Shown: in pieces, positions 1 to 5,720 of the stretch
How the letters are laid out: every line of letters begins with the position of its first letter
How positions within the stretch are numbered: position 1 is the first letter of the stretch
Assembly (NCBI GenBank): GCA_019594235.1
Contig: JAFDTG010000041.1
Location: 1 to 12,564, forward strand
Direction of reading: 5' to 3'
DNA: 12,564 nucleotides
Source: Candidatus Saliniplasma halalkaliphilum
GTDB lineage: Archaea > Thermoplasmatota > Thermoplasmata > Halarchaeoplasmatales > Halarchaeoplasmataceae
Notes under the pieces: model-generated
Database searches by the model: none
The model's input: only the letters and a program-made list of their open reading frames with translations
Told to the model about the DNA's origin: nothing
Program-made: the position numbers and the translations under genes

Positions 1-159
1 ATCATTAGCTATTAGCATCAAACCGTAATCATCGCTAGGGACAACATGACTCAAGATGTCATCAAGGATGAGATCGAAGAAAAACTTATAGCTCAACCGG
101 TGAAAACTACAGGGAACGTAACCAGCGATGATTACGGTTTGATGCTAATAGCTAATGAT
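1..159. repeat. Perfect 36-bp inverted repeat (1-36 and 124-159) at window start
   Basis: Bases 1-36 are the exact reverse complement of bases 124-159, with an 87-base spacer; pairing stops at the 37/123 mismatch. The right arm is coding sequence in the frame of the RPA fragment (SDDYGLMLIAND). The left arm is the same sequence inverted, and it begins exactly at base 1. A nearby inverted copy of coding DNA at a sequence end is typical of multiple-displacement-amplification chimeras or assembly-graph ends. A real inverted duplication that breaks the RPA gene is possible but less likely. Confidence 0.9.
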
Positions 160-225
160 CTTAGTACAAAGACCATCGACGTTGAAGAGGAAGCTAGAAA
201 ATTACTTGACGAGGTGAGAGTGTGA
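37..225 (+). CDS. Replication factor A (RPA) family ssDNA-binding protein, C-terminal fragment
   Basis: The frame ending at TGA 223-225 reads through an acidic, helical stretch (DVIKDEIEEKLIAQ) and then a beta-rich piece (KTTGNVTSDDYGLMLIA). This resembles the C-terminal end of archaeal RPA-like OB-fold proteins, which bind single-stranded DNA in replication and repair. The identification leans strongly on context: the next gene is an RPA-associated protein, and archaeal rpa-rpap gene pairs are well known. The 5' part is missing. The frame cannot be trusted before about position 37, because bases 1-36 are an exact inverted copy of bases 124-159 and carry an in-frame TAG at 13-15. ATG 46-48 lies in frame but is probably internal. 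About 60 residues are visible. The family call is likely, though the fragment is too short to be certain. Confidence 0.6.
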   Translation, partial: RDNMTQDVIKDEIEEKLIAQPVKTTGNVTSDDYGLMLIANDLSTKTIDVEEEARKLLDEVRV

Positions 226-248
226 AACACCTCACACTCCTTTCTTTT
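218..248 (+). terminator. Stem-loop with T-rich tail after the RPA fragment
   Basis: Bases 218-225 (GAGTGTGA) pair perfectly with 232-239 (TCACACTC) around a 6-base loop and are followed by a T-rich run at 241-248. An alternative, mutually exclusive stem pairs 211-216 (GAGGTG) with 228-233 (CACCTC). The structure straddles the stop codon and lies just before the promoter-like element of the next gene. It could be a terminator or attenuator between RPA and its partner gene. Confidence 0.45.
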
Positions 249-265
249 ATATATAAAATGGAGGT
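246..265 (+). promoter_or_regulatory. TATA-like box and Shine-Dalgarno before the RPA-associated gene
   Basis: A TTTATATATAAAA element lies at 246-258, and GGAGGT at 260-265 sits 6 bases before ATG 272. The Shine-Dalgarno sequence fixes the start. The TATA-like element is very close to the gene, so a transcript made from it would start near the ATG and lose the ribosome binding site. The site therefore probably serves a read-through transcript from RPA, or a mix of both. Confidence 0.5.
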
Positions 266-271
266 AATCAA

Positions 272-1150
272 ATGAGTATGATAAATAGAGAAGTCGCTTG
301 GAGAATTTTTGCAGAAGAGTTCAACAGATCTACTCTTGAGAGCGGAGGGACGGAAGAGAGATCTCCCAGTTATGTAGTAACACCCTTAGGTGCTAAAGTT
401 AATAGAGTGTATGTAGTAGGTGTACTTACTGAAACCGAAAATATTGGCACACCCGCTGAACCTTTGTGGAGGGCAAGAGTTACCGATCCAACTGGAACCT
501 ATTTTGTATCTGCTGGGCAGTATCAACCAGGAGTGGCTACAGCCTTGGCTAACATGGAACCTCCCACCTTCGTGGCGGTTGTCGGTAAAGCCAACACATA
601 TAGACCAGATGAAGAAACTATACTTGTAAATCTCAGAGGAGAGCTCATAAAAGAGGTCACTGAGGAACAGAGAGACTACTGGATTTTAGAATCAGCTAAA
701 AGCTTGAAACACAGACTTGAAGCCGTTTCGGAAGCAGCTAACATGGAAGAGGTTTCTGTTGAAGAGTTAGTAGATTTAGGTTACGATGCAAGTTTGGCAG
801 ATGGTATAAAGAAAGCTATGGAACATTATGGATCTCCTTCCTTTGAAAAATATTGGAGAATGATAGAAGATTCTTTGAGATACATTCTTCCTGAATACGA
901 GAGGAAAACCGAAGAACCTCAGGAAGAAAAAGGAGATGATGAAGAGATAGAGGAAGAGATTCTAAAAGTTATCGAGGATCTAGAAGACATGGCAGAACAT
1001 GACAACGGCGTAGAATACGAAAAAGTCATGACTAAAGTCATGGATAGTGAAAACATCGGTCAGGACAAATTCGAAGAAGCGGTCAACAGTCTAAGAAGTG
1101 GCGGTAAAGTTTACGAACCAGTTCTCGGAAACTTAAAAATAATAGCATAA
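272..1150 (+). CDS. RPA-associated OB-fold protein (COG3390-type RPA subunit)
   Basis: This is predicted to be a partner subunit of archaeal replication protein A, helping coat single-stranded DNA in replication and repair. The N-terminal half (about residues 38-127) is an OB fold; VNRVYVVGVLTE, the core WRARVTDPTGTYFV and the segment FVAVVGKANTYR are hallmarks of the COG3390 family. Residues 134-210 are helical, about 213-230 form an acidic Glu/Asp-rich linker, and 231-292 look like a winged-helix domain (EKVMTKVMD...DKFEEAVNSLRSGGKVYEP), like the C-terminus of RPA32-type proteins. The 292-residue protein appears intact, with GGAGGT 6 bases before ATG 272; ATG 278 is an in-frame alternative. 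It directly follows the RPA fragment, matching the conserved rpa-rpap pairing. Its stop lies 1 base from the stop of the convergent gene. Confidence 0.88.
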   Translation: MSMINREVAWRIFAEEFNRSTLESGGTEERSPSYVVTPLGAKVNRVYVVGVLTETENIGTPAEPLWRARVTDPTGTYFVSAGQYQPGVATALANMEPPTFVAVVGKANTYRPDEETILVNLRGELIKEVTEEQRDYWILESAKSLKHRLEAVSEAANMEEVSVEELVDLGYDASLADGIKKAMEHYGSPSFEKYWRMIEDSLRYILPEYERKTEEPQEEKGDDEEIEEEILKVIEDLEDMAEHDNGVEYEKVMTKVMDSENIGQDKFEEAVNSLRSGGKVYEPVLGNLKIIA

Positions 1151-1151
1151 G

Positions 1152-1901
1152 TCAATCTCTGCTGCCTTCTTCCTGACGTTTGATAGCTTCTTTCAAATCT
1201 ATTTCCCCTTCTACTACTTTCTTAGCAAGGTCTTTGGAGATAGTTATCTTTCCCTCACTTTCAAGTCTGCTTCGTCTCTGTATCTCCCTTTTTTCTCCTT
1301 CCGTTGCCTCTACTTCGAAATGCCCTTCAACTGGTTTTCCTGTTGTGATAGATATTTCTTTAGCTGATGTAAGATCCGGTAGGAAACCACCATGAGTAGT
1401 ATCTTCTTCATTAACGATCTCGATTCTAGCACAAATACCTGCTAGAGAATTTATGGTCCTGTTCCTATTGGTTTTATCACCGTGTCCTATCCTTACGATC
1501 ATCTCGTGGAACTCATAAGCATCTACGTACTTGTCGATAATATCTCTAACATCCTCTGGAGATTCTGCATAAACAGTTTCTAAGATTTTGCCATCGCCTA
1601 CAAGAGCCACACCAGGTTTCTCGCCTGGATCGATGCCAACTATCATCTTTTGGAAAGAGTCCCTCCCCGATAATCCCGATAACGCCTGTCTTATACCTTT
1701 TCTTATATCTTCAGATACGGGTATGACTTTTGGGAACTCTATACCGTCTGCTTCTTTTTCAGTAGTTAGAATAACTCCGATGTTTTCGGGTATTGGATCT
1801 GTCGGAGATATGCTTACAAAGGGGATGTCCCTCTGTTTCAACTCTTTAACTACATCGTAATAGAACTCGAAATTGTCCGTAGCAACCGCTATTATCTTCA
1901 C
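1152..1901 (-). CDS. Predicted nuclease of RuvC/YqgF (RNase H) fold
   Basis: About 249 residues from a GTG start. Near residue 85 the motif MIVGIDPGEKPGVALV matches the first strand of RuvC/YqgF-type RNase H folds, whose Asp is a metal ligand. It is followed by a helix and by MIVRIGHGDKTNRNRTINSLAG, which fits the next strand-helix unit. The first 80 residues form a separate alpha/beta domain (IIAVATDNFEFYYDVVKELKQ...). The C-terminus is basic and charged. It resembles archaeal predicted nucleases around COG2433/DUF460, but is shorter; substrate and activity are unknown. I chose GTG 1901 over the upstream start at 1982. The extra 27 residues would overlap the malic enzyme gene and its T-rich tail, and the TATA-like CTATATTGG (1922-1930) lies 25 bases before 1901, as expected for a leaderless transcript. 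It may be a housekeeping nucleic-acid enzyme, but no partner is evident here. Confidence 0.6.
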   Translation of the reverse strand: MKIIAVATDNFEFYYDVVKELKQRDIPFVSISPTDPIPENIGVILTTEKEADGIEFPKVIPVSEDIRKGIRQALSGLSGRDSFQKMIVGIDPGEKPGVALVGDGKILETVYAESPEDVRDIIDKYVDAYEFHEMIVRIGHGDKTNRNRTINSLAGICARIEIVNEEDTTHGGFLPDLTSAKEISITTGKPVEGHFEVEATEGEKREIQRRSRLESEGKITISKDLAKKVVEGEIDLKEAIKRQEEGSRD

Positions 1902-1921
1902 GGATAAACATAAACGGTGAA

Positions 1922-1930
1922 CCAATATAG
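1922..1930 (-). promoter_or_regulatory. TATA-like box for the RuvC-fold gene
   Basis: Read on the minus strand, CCTATATTGG is centred about 25 bases upstream of GTG 1901. That spacing predicts transcription starting at the first base of the start codon (leaderless). Confidence 0.45.
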
Positions 1931-1938
1931 GTTTTTTT

Positions 1939-1959
1939 GAAAAAAATAAAAGAAAAAAG
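1939..1959 (-). terminator. T-rich terminator after the malic enzyme gene
   Basis: On the minus strand, runs of T (interrupted by single C and A bases) begin 7 bases after the malic enzyme stop and end in a run of seven T. Archaeal RNA polymerase stops at such oligo-T tracts without needing a strong hairpin. Confidence 0.6.
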
Positions 1960-1965
1960 GAGTTT

Positions 1966-3318
1966 TTAGACCGATGGAGCATCCTTTATGAAACCTTGTT
2001 TCATCATGCTCTGGGTTTTTTCTCTACTGGACTTTATTATCTCTTCGGCCTTCTCTCTGAGTTCTTCCTCGGATAGTTCAACCCTAGCTATCCCCTGTTC
2101 AATAGCTTTCAACCCGACTCTTACAGCTTGTCTAATGTAGACTTCTGTGTTATCCATGGTGGGTACAAGATATTCCTCGTTTAATCCATTCTCCTCGGCA
2201 ACCTCAGCAATCGCGTAAGCTGCCTCGATGTGCATCTCGTCTGTGATAGTCTCCGCTCTAACATCTAAAGTACCTCTGAATATTCCTGGGAATCCTATAG
2301 AATTATTTACTTGATTTGGGAAATCCGATCTTCCAGTTCCTACAATCCTTACACCTGCATCTTTTGCTTCCCAAGGCCATATCTCAGGTATCGGATTAGC
2401 TTCCGCAAAAAGGATAGCTTCCTTATTCATCTCTTTTAACCATTCTTTCTTAATAGTATCCGGACCCGGTTTAGAGGCTGCTACCACCACGTCTTTACCA
2501 GCTATGAGTTCAGGTAATCCGCCTTCCTGTTGTTCTTTATTGGTCTTCTGGGCGAATTTGTACTTTTCAGGTGTCCTATCTTTATCCAAATCTTCACGGC
2601 CTGCATGTAATAATCCAGTTGAATCGGCAAGGTAAAGATTCTCTTCCTTGACTCCCGCTTTCAACAGTGTTCTGGCTAAACATAAGTTTGCAGCACCTGC
2701 TCCGACCAAACCTATCTTTGCATTCTCCAGCTCTTTACCAACTACTTTTAAACCATTTATGATTCCAGCTAGTGTTATAGCTGCAGTTCCCTGCTGGTCA
2801 TCGTGCCAAACAGGAATATCAAGTTCTTCTCTTAGGGTATCTAAAACTTCAAAACATTTTGGTTTTGAGATATCCTCTAGATTTATTCCTCCAAATGATG
2901 GTGCTATCCATTTAACTGCCTGGATTATCTCTTCAGGTTCATGGGCATTCAAACATATTGGGAAGGCATCTACACCGCCTAGGTATTTGAATAATAGACC
3001 TTTACCTTCCATAACTGGCATACCGGCTTCAGGTCCAATATCTCCTAGTCCCAATACACGACTACCGTCACTGACAACTGCTACATTGTTCCATTTGTTT
3101 GTATGTTCGTATACCATTTCTGGATTTTTGTGTATATCTTCACATGGCTTTGCAACACCTGGTGTGTACCATACACTGAAATCATCAAAGCTTTTTACCT
3201 GTACTTTGGGGGATACTTCGATCTTTCCCTTGTAAAATGGGTGCCATTTCATGGCCTTCTTGGCTGGTTCTTTCGCTTTTTTTAAAAGTTCTTCCTTGGT
3301 GACCTTTTTTTCTGTCAT
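1966..3318 (-). CDS. Malic enzyme (malate dehydrogenase, oxaloacetate-decarboxylating)
   Basis: Cytosolic enzyme converting malate to pyruvate and CO2 with reduction of NAD(P)+, linking the C4-acid pool to pyruvate. At 450 residues it is the usual length of the short prokaryotic/archaeal form, without a phosphotransacetylase-like C-terminal domain. The N-terminal domain has YTPGVA with catalytic Tyr51, SDGSRVLGLGDIGPEAGMPVMEGK with Lys106, and acidic metal ligands in NLEDI (about 148-149) and WHDDQQGTAA (about 172-173). The NAD(P)-binding domain has the Rossmann loop GLVGAGAANL at about 203-212. NAD versus NADP preference cannot be read reliably. ATG 3318 is supported by GGGAG at 3326-3330 and a TATA box further upstream. 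It looks like a single-gene unit: T-rich stops lie both before it and after it. Confidence 0.95.
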   Translation of the reverse strand: MTEKKVTKEELLKKAKEPAKKAMKWHPFYKGKIEVSPKVQVKSFDDFSVWYTPGVAKPCEDIHKNPEMVYEHTNKWNNVAVVSDGSRVLGLGDIGPEAGMPVMEGKGLLFKYLGGVDAFPICLNAHEPEEIIQAVKWIAPSFGGINLEDISKPKCFEVLDTLREELDIPVWHDDQQGTAAITLAGIINGLKVVGKELENAKIGLVGAGAANLCLARTLLKAGVKEENLYLADSTGLLHAGREDLDKDRTPEKYKFAQKTNKEQQEGGLPELIAGKDVVVAASKPGPDTIKKEWLKEMNKEAILFAEANPIPEIWPWEAKDAGVRIVGTGRSDFPNQVNNSIGFPGIFRGTLDVRAETITDEMHIEAAYAIAEVAEENGLNEEYLVPTMDNTEVYIRQAVRVGLKAIEQGIARVELSEEELREKAEEIIKSSREKTQSMMKQGFIKDAPSV

Positions 3319-3354
3319 ATTATAACTCCCTAATCACCAATGGATAATAAAAAT

Positions 3355-3367
3355 GCTATAAAAAGAT
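3355..3367 (-). promoter_or_regulatory. Promoter of the malic enzyme gene
   Basis: The minus-strand sequence CTTTTTATAGC is centred near 3361. Transcription would start near 3336, giving an 18-base leader that contains GGGAG (3326-3330) before ATG 3318. Confidence 0.5.
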
Positions 3368-3372
3368 ATGGG

Positions 3373-3390
3373 AAAAAGAGGAAGTAAAAA
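3373..3390 (-). terminator. T-rich terminator after the zinc-ribbon membrane gene
   Basis: Just past the TAA of the upstream minus-strand gene, the minus strand reads two T runs of five separated by a C/T-rich stretch, typical of archaeal oligo-T termination. It separates that gene from the malic enzyme promoter. Confidence 0.5.
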
Positions 3391-3393
3391 GTT

Positions 3394-4008
3394 TTAGAAA
3401 ACGAATAGAGACAACTGTCCAATACCCAAATAGATAGCGATCAACAGCGATGAGGCTATTATTAAACCCATCCTTACGCTCTCATCCAAGTCATCAGCCA
3501 CAGCTCCATGTACCATCATTCCCATGCCCGCCATTAGAACTCCAACTGTTGTGAAAAGGATGTATAAACCTCGAACAATTTGTTGATGCTCTGATAATCC
3601 TATATCCATTGCAAATAATGAAAGTAGAACATAGCCGACCATCATAAAAATTAAACCTGTCGCACCTAGCCACAAGAACCCCCTTCCCGAAGACTTTTCA
3701 ACCACATTATTTCTCTGAGATGGCGTATGTACTCTCCTGTTAATCTGCTTCCCACCATTTGTGCGTGATACTCCTGCAACCATACCTGTTTGGGATTCTG
3801 GCTTCTCCTTTGATTCCTGGGTAGGACTTTCCTGCTGTTCTTTTTGTGGGTAATCCTCTTCTTCCTCGATTTGTTGAGCAATCTCTTCTTTTGAAGCCCA
3901 TCTGAAGGTTCTACCACAGTTCATACATCTACCACTGCCATCATCGTAGAACTCTAAGTTTTCAGAATTACATCGTGAACAGATACCCTCGGAGGGTTTA
4001 TTTACCAT
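3394..4008 (-). CDS. Zinc-ribbon membrane protein with three predicted TM helices
   Basis: Not assignable to a named family. Counting from ATG 4008 (204 residues), a zinc ribbon at the N-terminus has CSRC and CMNC pairs (Cys10, 13, 28, 31). A hydrophilic Glu/Gln/Lys-rich linker follows to about residue 108. Three hydrophobic segments of membrane-helix length occupy about 110-134, 147-170 and 179-204. The ribbon would probably sit on one face of the membrane as a binding or regulatory module. A GTG at 4017 would add three residues. I prefer ATG 4008 because a TATA-like GTTTTATTAATAT is centred about 25 bases upstream (4026-4038), predicting a leaderless start there; a weak GGTGA also precedes it. 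It lies 51 bases downstream of the kae1 stop on the same strand, so partial cotranscription is possible. Confidence 0.75.
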   Translation of the reverse strand: MVNKPSEGICSRCNSENLEFYDDGSGRCMNCGRTFRWASKEEIAQQIEEEEDYPQKEQQESPTQESKEKPESQTGMVAGVSRTNGGKQINRRVHTPSQRNNVVEKSSGRGFLWLGATGLIFMMVGYVLLSLFAMDIGLSEHQQIVRGLYILFTTVGVLMAGMGMMVHGAVADDLDESVRMGLIIASSLLIAIYLGIGQLSLFVF

Positions 4009-4025
4009 GTGTTTCACCGAACACG

Positions 4026-4038
4026 ATATTAATAAAAC
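4026..4038 (-). promoter_or_regulatory. TATA-like box for the zinc-ribbon membrane gene
   Basis: The minus-strand GTTTTATTAATAT is centred near 4033, 25 bases from ATG 4008, giving a predicted leaderless start. Confidence 0.4.
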
Positions 4039-4059
4039 ACTAATTAAAATTTTCGAAGT

Positions 4060-5025
4060 TTACCACAAAACATCTACTTCATCAGTACGGTAACCTTGTT
4101 TGATACCAGAATCTTTGACTTTTATGGACATACCTGCCTGATACATGACCCATCCAGTCCAGGCAATCATAGTACCGTTATCTATACAAAGCTCTCCATC
4201 GGGTACATAAAAAGAGGATCCTCTCTCTTCAGCCATGATCTCTCCCATCTCTTGTAATCTCTTGTTTCTTGTAACTCCACCACCCAAAAGGACTTCGTCT
4301 TTTCTGGTATGGGCTAAAGCTCTTTCAGTAACCTCGACCAGCATGGCAAAAGTGGTTTCCTGTATCGAATAACAGAGATCGTTAAGTTCAGCATCAGAAT
4401 TTAAAGCTGCGGTCATTATACCTGAGAATGCAAGGTCCATACCTTTGACACTGTATGGAAGATCCACCAAAATTTTACCTTTTTTTGCCTTTTGTTCGAT
4501 CACAGGTCCGGCAGGAAACGACATACCGTTTTCTCTTCCAAATTTATCTAACATATTACCCAGACCTATATCGAGTGTTTCACCGAATACACGGTATCTA
4601 CCTCTAGAAAAAGCGATAACCTGGGTATTTCCACCTGAGGCATATAAAAGTACAGGATCGACTGCTTCAGTCCTGACTTTCCCTATTTCTAAATGAGCTA
4701 TACAATGATTTACACCTACAAGAGGAACATTCAGCCTAAGTGAAAGGCTTCTAGCTGCTGTAGCTGCGGTCCTCAAACACGGACCCAGTCCTGGACCCTG
4801 AGAAAAAGCTACTACATCGATATCCTCTTTAGTGATGTTTGCTTCTTTGAGTGCAGTCGATATAAGAGAACTTACCGTATCTGCATGATGATTTGCAGCT
4901 TCTCTCGGATGAATACCTTCTTTGGGAACGTAGGATGAAGAAACATTGGCTAAGATATCTCCTTCATCATTTACTATACCGATTCCAACGGTGTGAGCAG
5001 TCCCCTCGATACCTAATGTGATCAT
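4060..5025 (-). CDS. kae1: KEOPS subunit Kae1: tRNA N6-adenosine threonylcarbamoyltransferase
   Basis: Catalytic subunit of the KEOPS complex. It transfers the threonylcarbamoyl group from threonylcarbamoyl-AMP to A37 of tRNAs reading ANN codons. The fold is an ASKHA-type ATPase. Metal ligands are visible: His107 and His111 in NHCIAHLE, and Asp282 in CIDNGTMIAW. The nucleotide-binding loops are ASGGNTQVI (129-137) and LGGGVTRN (247-254). The end, QGYRTDEVDVLW, is typical of archaeal Kae1. At 321 residues it is the single-domain form: the Bud32 kinase domain fused to Kae1 in many euryarchaea is absent, and no Bud32, Cgi121 or Pcc1 gene is in this window. ATG 5025 gives the canonical N-terminus MITLGIEGTAHT. 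It lies 32 bases after the small zinc ribbon gene on the same strand. A T-rich tract fills that gap, so the two may or may not share a transcript. Confidence 0.96.
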   Translation of the reverse strand: MITLGIEGTAHTVGIGIVNDEGDILANVSSSYVPKEGIHPREAANHHADTVSSLISTALKEANITKEDIDVVAFSQGPGLGPCLRTAATAARSLSLRLNVPLVGVNHCIAHLEIGKVRTEAVDPVLLYASGGNTQVIAFSRGRYRVFGETLDIGLGNMLDKFGRENGMSFPAGPVIEQKAKKGKILVDLPYSVKGMDLAFSGIMTAALNSDAELNDLCYSIQETTFAMLVEVTERALAHTRKDEVLLGGGVTRNKRLQEMGEIMAEERGSSFYVPDGELCIDNGTMIAWTGWVMYQAGMSIKVKDSGIKQGYRTDEVDVLW

Positions 5026-5057
5026 ATATAGAAAAAAAAGAAAAGTGTTAAAAGTGT

Positions 5058-5198
5058 TTATTTTCCAATTCTGAATACTTTCGTCCCGCAGTCAGGGCAT
5101 TCGCCCTTGGTAGCTGGACGGCCATTCTTTAATTCAGTTTTCTTTGGATTGTTGATCTCAACCTTTTCCCTACATTTTACACAATATGCTTCTGTCAT
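5058..5198 (-). CDS. Small zinc ribbon protein, DUF5679-like (46 aa)
   Basis: A 46-residue protein starting MTEAYCVKCREKVEI and ending CPDCGTKVFRIGK. Two Cys pairs (CVKC and CPDC) about 25 residues apart form a zinc ribbon. The middle stretch LKNGRPATKGECPDCG is the signature of small archaeal and bacterial DUF5679 proteins; function is unknown, and nucleic-acid or protein binding is a guess. ATG 5198 is the only sensible start. A TATA-like TCTTTAATAC (5231-5240) would place transcription start about 12 bases upstream of it. It sits between rnpB and kae1, all on the minus strand, so it may be cotranscribed with kae1. The complete Cys motifs make this a real gene despite its size. Confidence 0.85.
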   Translation of the reverse strand: MTEAYCVKCREKVEINNPKKTELKNGRPATKGECPDCGTKVFRIGK

Positions 5199-5230
5199 GA
5201 TTATCACTTAGGCACCAAATATGACTAGGT

Positions 5231-5240
5231 GTATTAAAGA
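5231..5240 (-). promoter_or_regulatory. TATA-like box for the small zinc ribbon gene
   Basis: The minus-strand TCTTTAATAC is centred near 5235, predicting transcription start around 5210 and a short leader before ATG 5198. It lies downstream of the rnpB end, so kae1 and the zinc ribbon gene need not depend on the rnpB promoter. Confidence 0.35.
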
Positions 5241-5249
5241 ATTTCCTAA

Positions 5250-5266
5250 GAGAACTAAGAAGAAAA
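5250..5266 (-). terminator. T-rich terminator after RNase P RNA
   Basis: Immediately after the 3' strand of helix P1, the minus strand reads TTTTCTTCTTAGTTCTC, a pyrimidine-rich tract suited to archaeal termination. It agrees with the P1-defined 3' end. Confidence 0.5.
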
Positions 5267-5621
5267 GGGTCAGGTCACCGTAGTAAGCCCCTTTCTGTTT
5301 TAAGACGACATTCAACTATGCGTCCTACCCGCCGGTCCCGGAATAGTCATCCCGGCTTGTTTGGACTTGCTCCAGAGGGGTTGTGGCCGTTTCATCGTTC
5401 CCGCTGAGTCAACGCTCTGTGGGTTAACTCACCTGCTTTTCAGCAGATTCCGCACACATCACTGCTCATCAGCGGACGTGTCGTTTCTGCGCCCTTACGA
5501 GGATTTCTCCTCGATTTGACCTGGACTCTCGCCCCATCATCTTGCGATGATCATCCTTTCCTAGGGAGAGGGGACTTTCCTCAGTGTCTAGCACCGTCAG
5601 TCGTCCACGGTCTCCTGACCC
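5267..5621 (-). ncRNA. rnpB: RNase P RNA (archaeal, type A-like)
   Basis: This is the catalytic RNA of ribonuclease P, which removes 5' leaders from pre-tRNAs. Universal elements are present in order on the minus strand: GAGGAAAGTCCCC near the 5' end (P4 5' strand region), AGAAACGACAC, GATGAAACGGCC, GGAGCAAGTCCAAAC, TAGGACGCATAG and, near the 3' end, ACAGAAAGGGGCTTACT (P4 3' strand region). The ends are set by helix P1: GGGTCAGG at 5621-5614 pairs perfectly with CCTGACCC at 5274-5267, continued by ACCG/CGGT after a 2-nt internal loop. This gives about 355 nt, a normal archaeal size. The exact mature ends are inferred from P1. A TATA box lies 25 bases upstream. Confidence 0.97.
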
Positions 5622-5640
5622 AGATATTAGTTCGATAGGA

Positions 5641-5650
5641 TAATATAAAA
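5641..5650 (-). promoter_or_regulatory. TATA box of rnpB
   Basis: The minus-strand TTTTATATTA is centred about 25 bases before the predicted RNA 5' end at 5621, which is classical archaeal promoter spacing. This supports the P1-based end. Confidence 0.65.
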
Positions 5651-5690
5651 GTGTTGCGCTTCTCCAAATACAGAACGATACAGGTAAAAA

Positions 5691-5700
5691 TTTATATTAT
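5691..5700 (+). promoter_or_regulatory. TATA box of the GNAT-YoaP gene
   Basis: TTTATATTAT is centred about 25 bases before ATG 5721, predicting a leaderless transcript. With the rnpB TATA box about 40 bases away on the other strand, the 5622-5720 interval is a compact divergent promoter region. Nothing else is visible in it. Confidence 0.65.
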
Positions 5701-5720
5701 CTGTGGGAATTACATTAACG

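Noticed and set aside
1..159. Terminal inverted repeat of an insertion sequence
   Set aside because: The 87-base spacer holds RPA coding sequence, not a transposase, and one arm is plain coding sequence.
1902..1982. 27-residue N-terminal extension of the RuvC-fold protein from a start at 1982
   Set aside because: It overlaps the 3' end of the malic enzyme gene and is encoded by its T-rich terminator (many Phe/Leu/Lys). A TATA-like box sits 25 bases before GTG 1901.
2648..3235. Long plus-strand open frame of 195 codons opposite the malic enzyme gene
   Set aside because: It is the antisense shadow of a clearly conserved enzyme; the translation is Ser/Pro-rich and matches no family.
5042..5060. 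Short direct repeat (AAAGTGTT twice) upstream of kae1
   Set aside because: It is only 8 bases, in low-complexity AT-rich DNA, and overlaps the end of the DUF5679 gene; chance is a sufficient explanation.
5199..5720. tRNA gene or riboswitch in the longest protein-free stretch
   Set aside because: The interval is explained by RNase P RNA and flanking promoters; no cloverleaf or known riboswitch core was seen.
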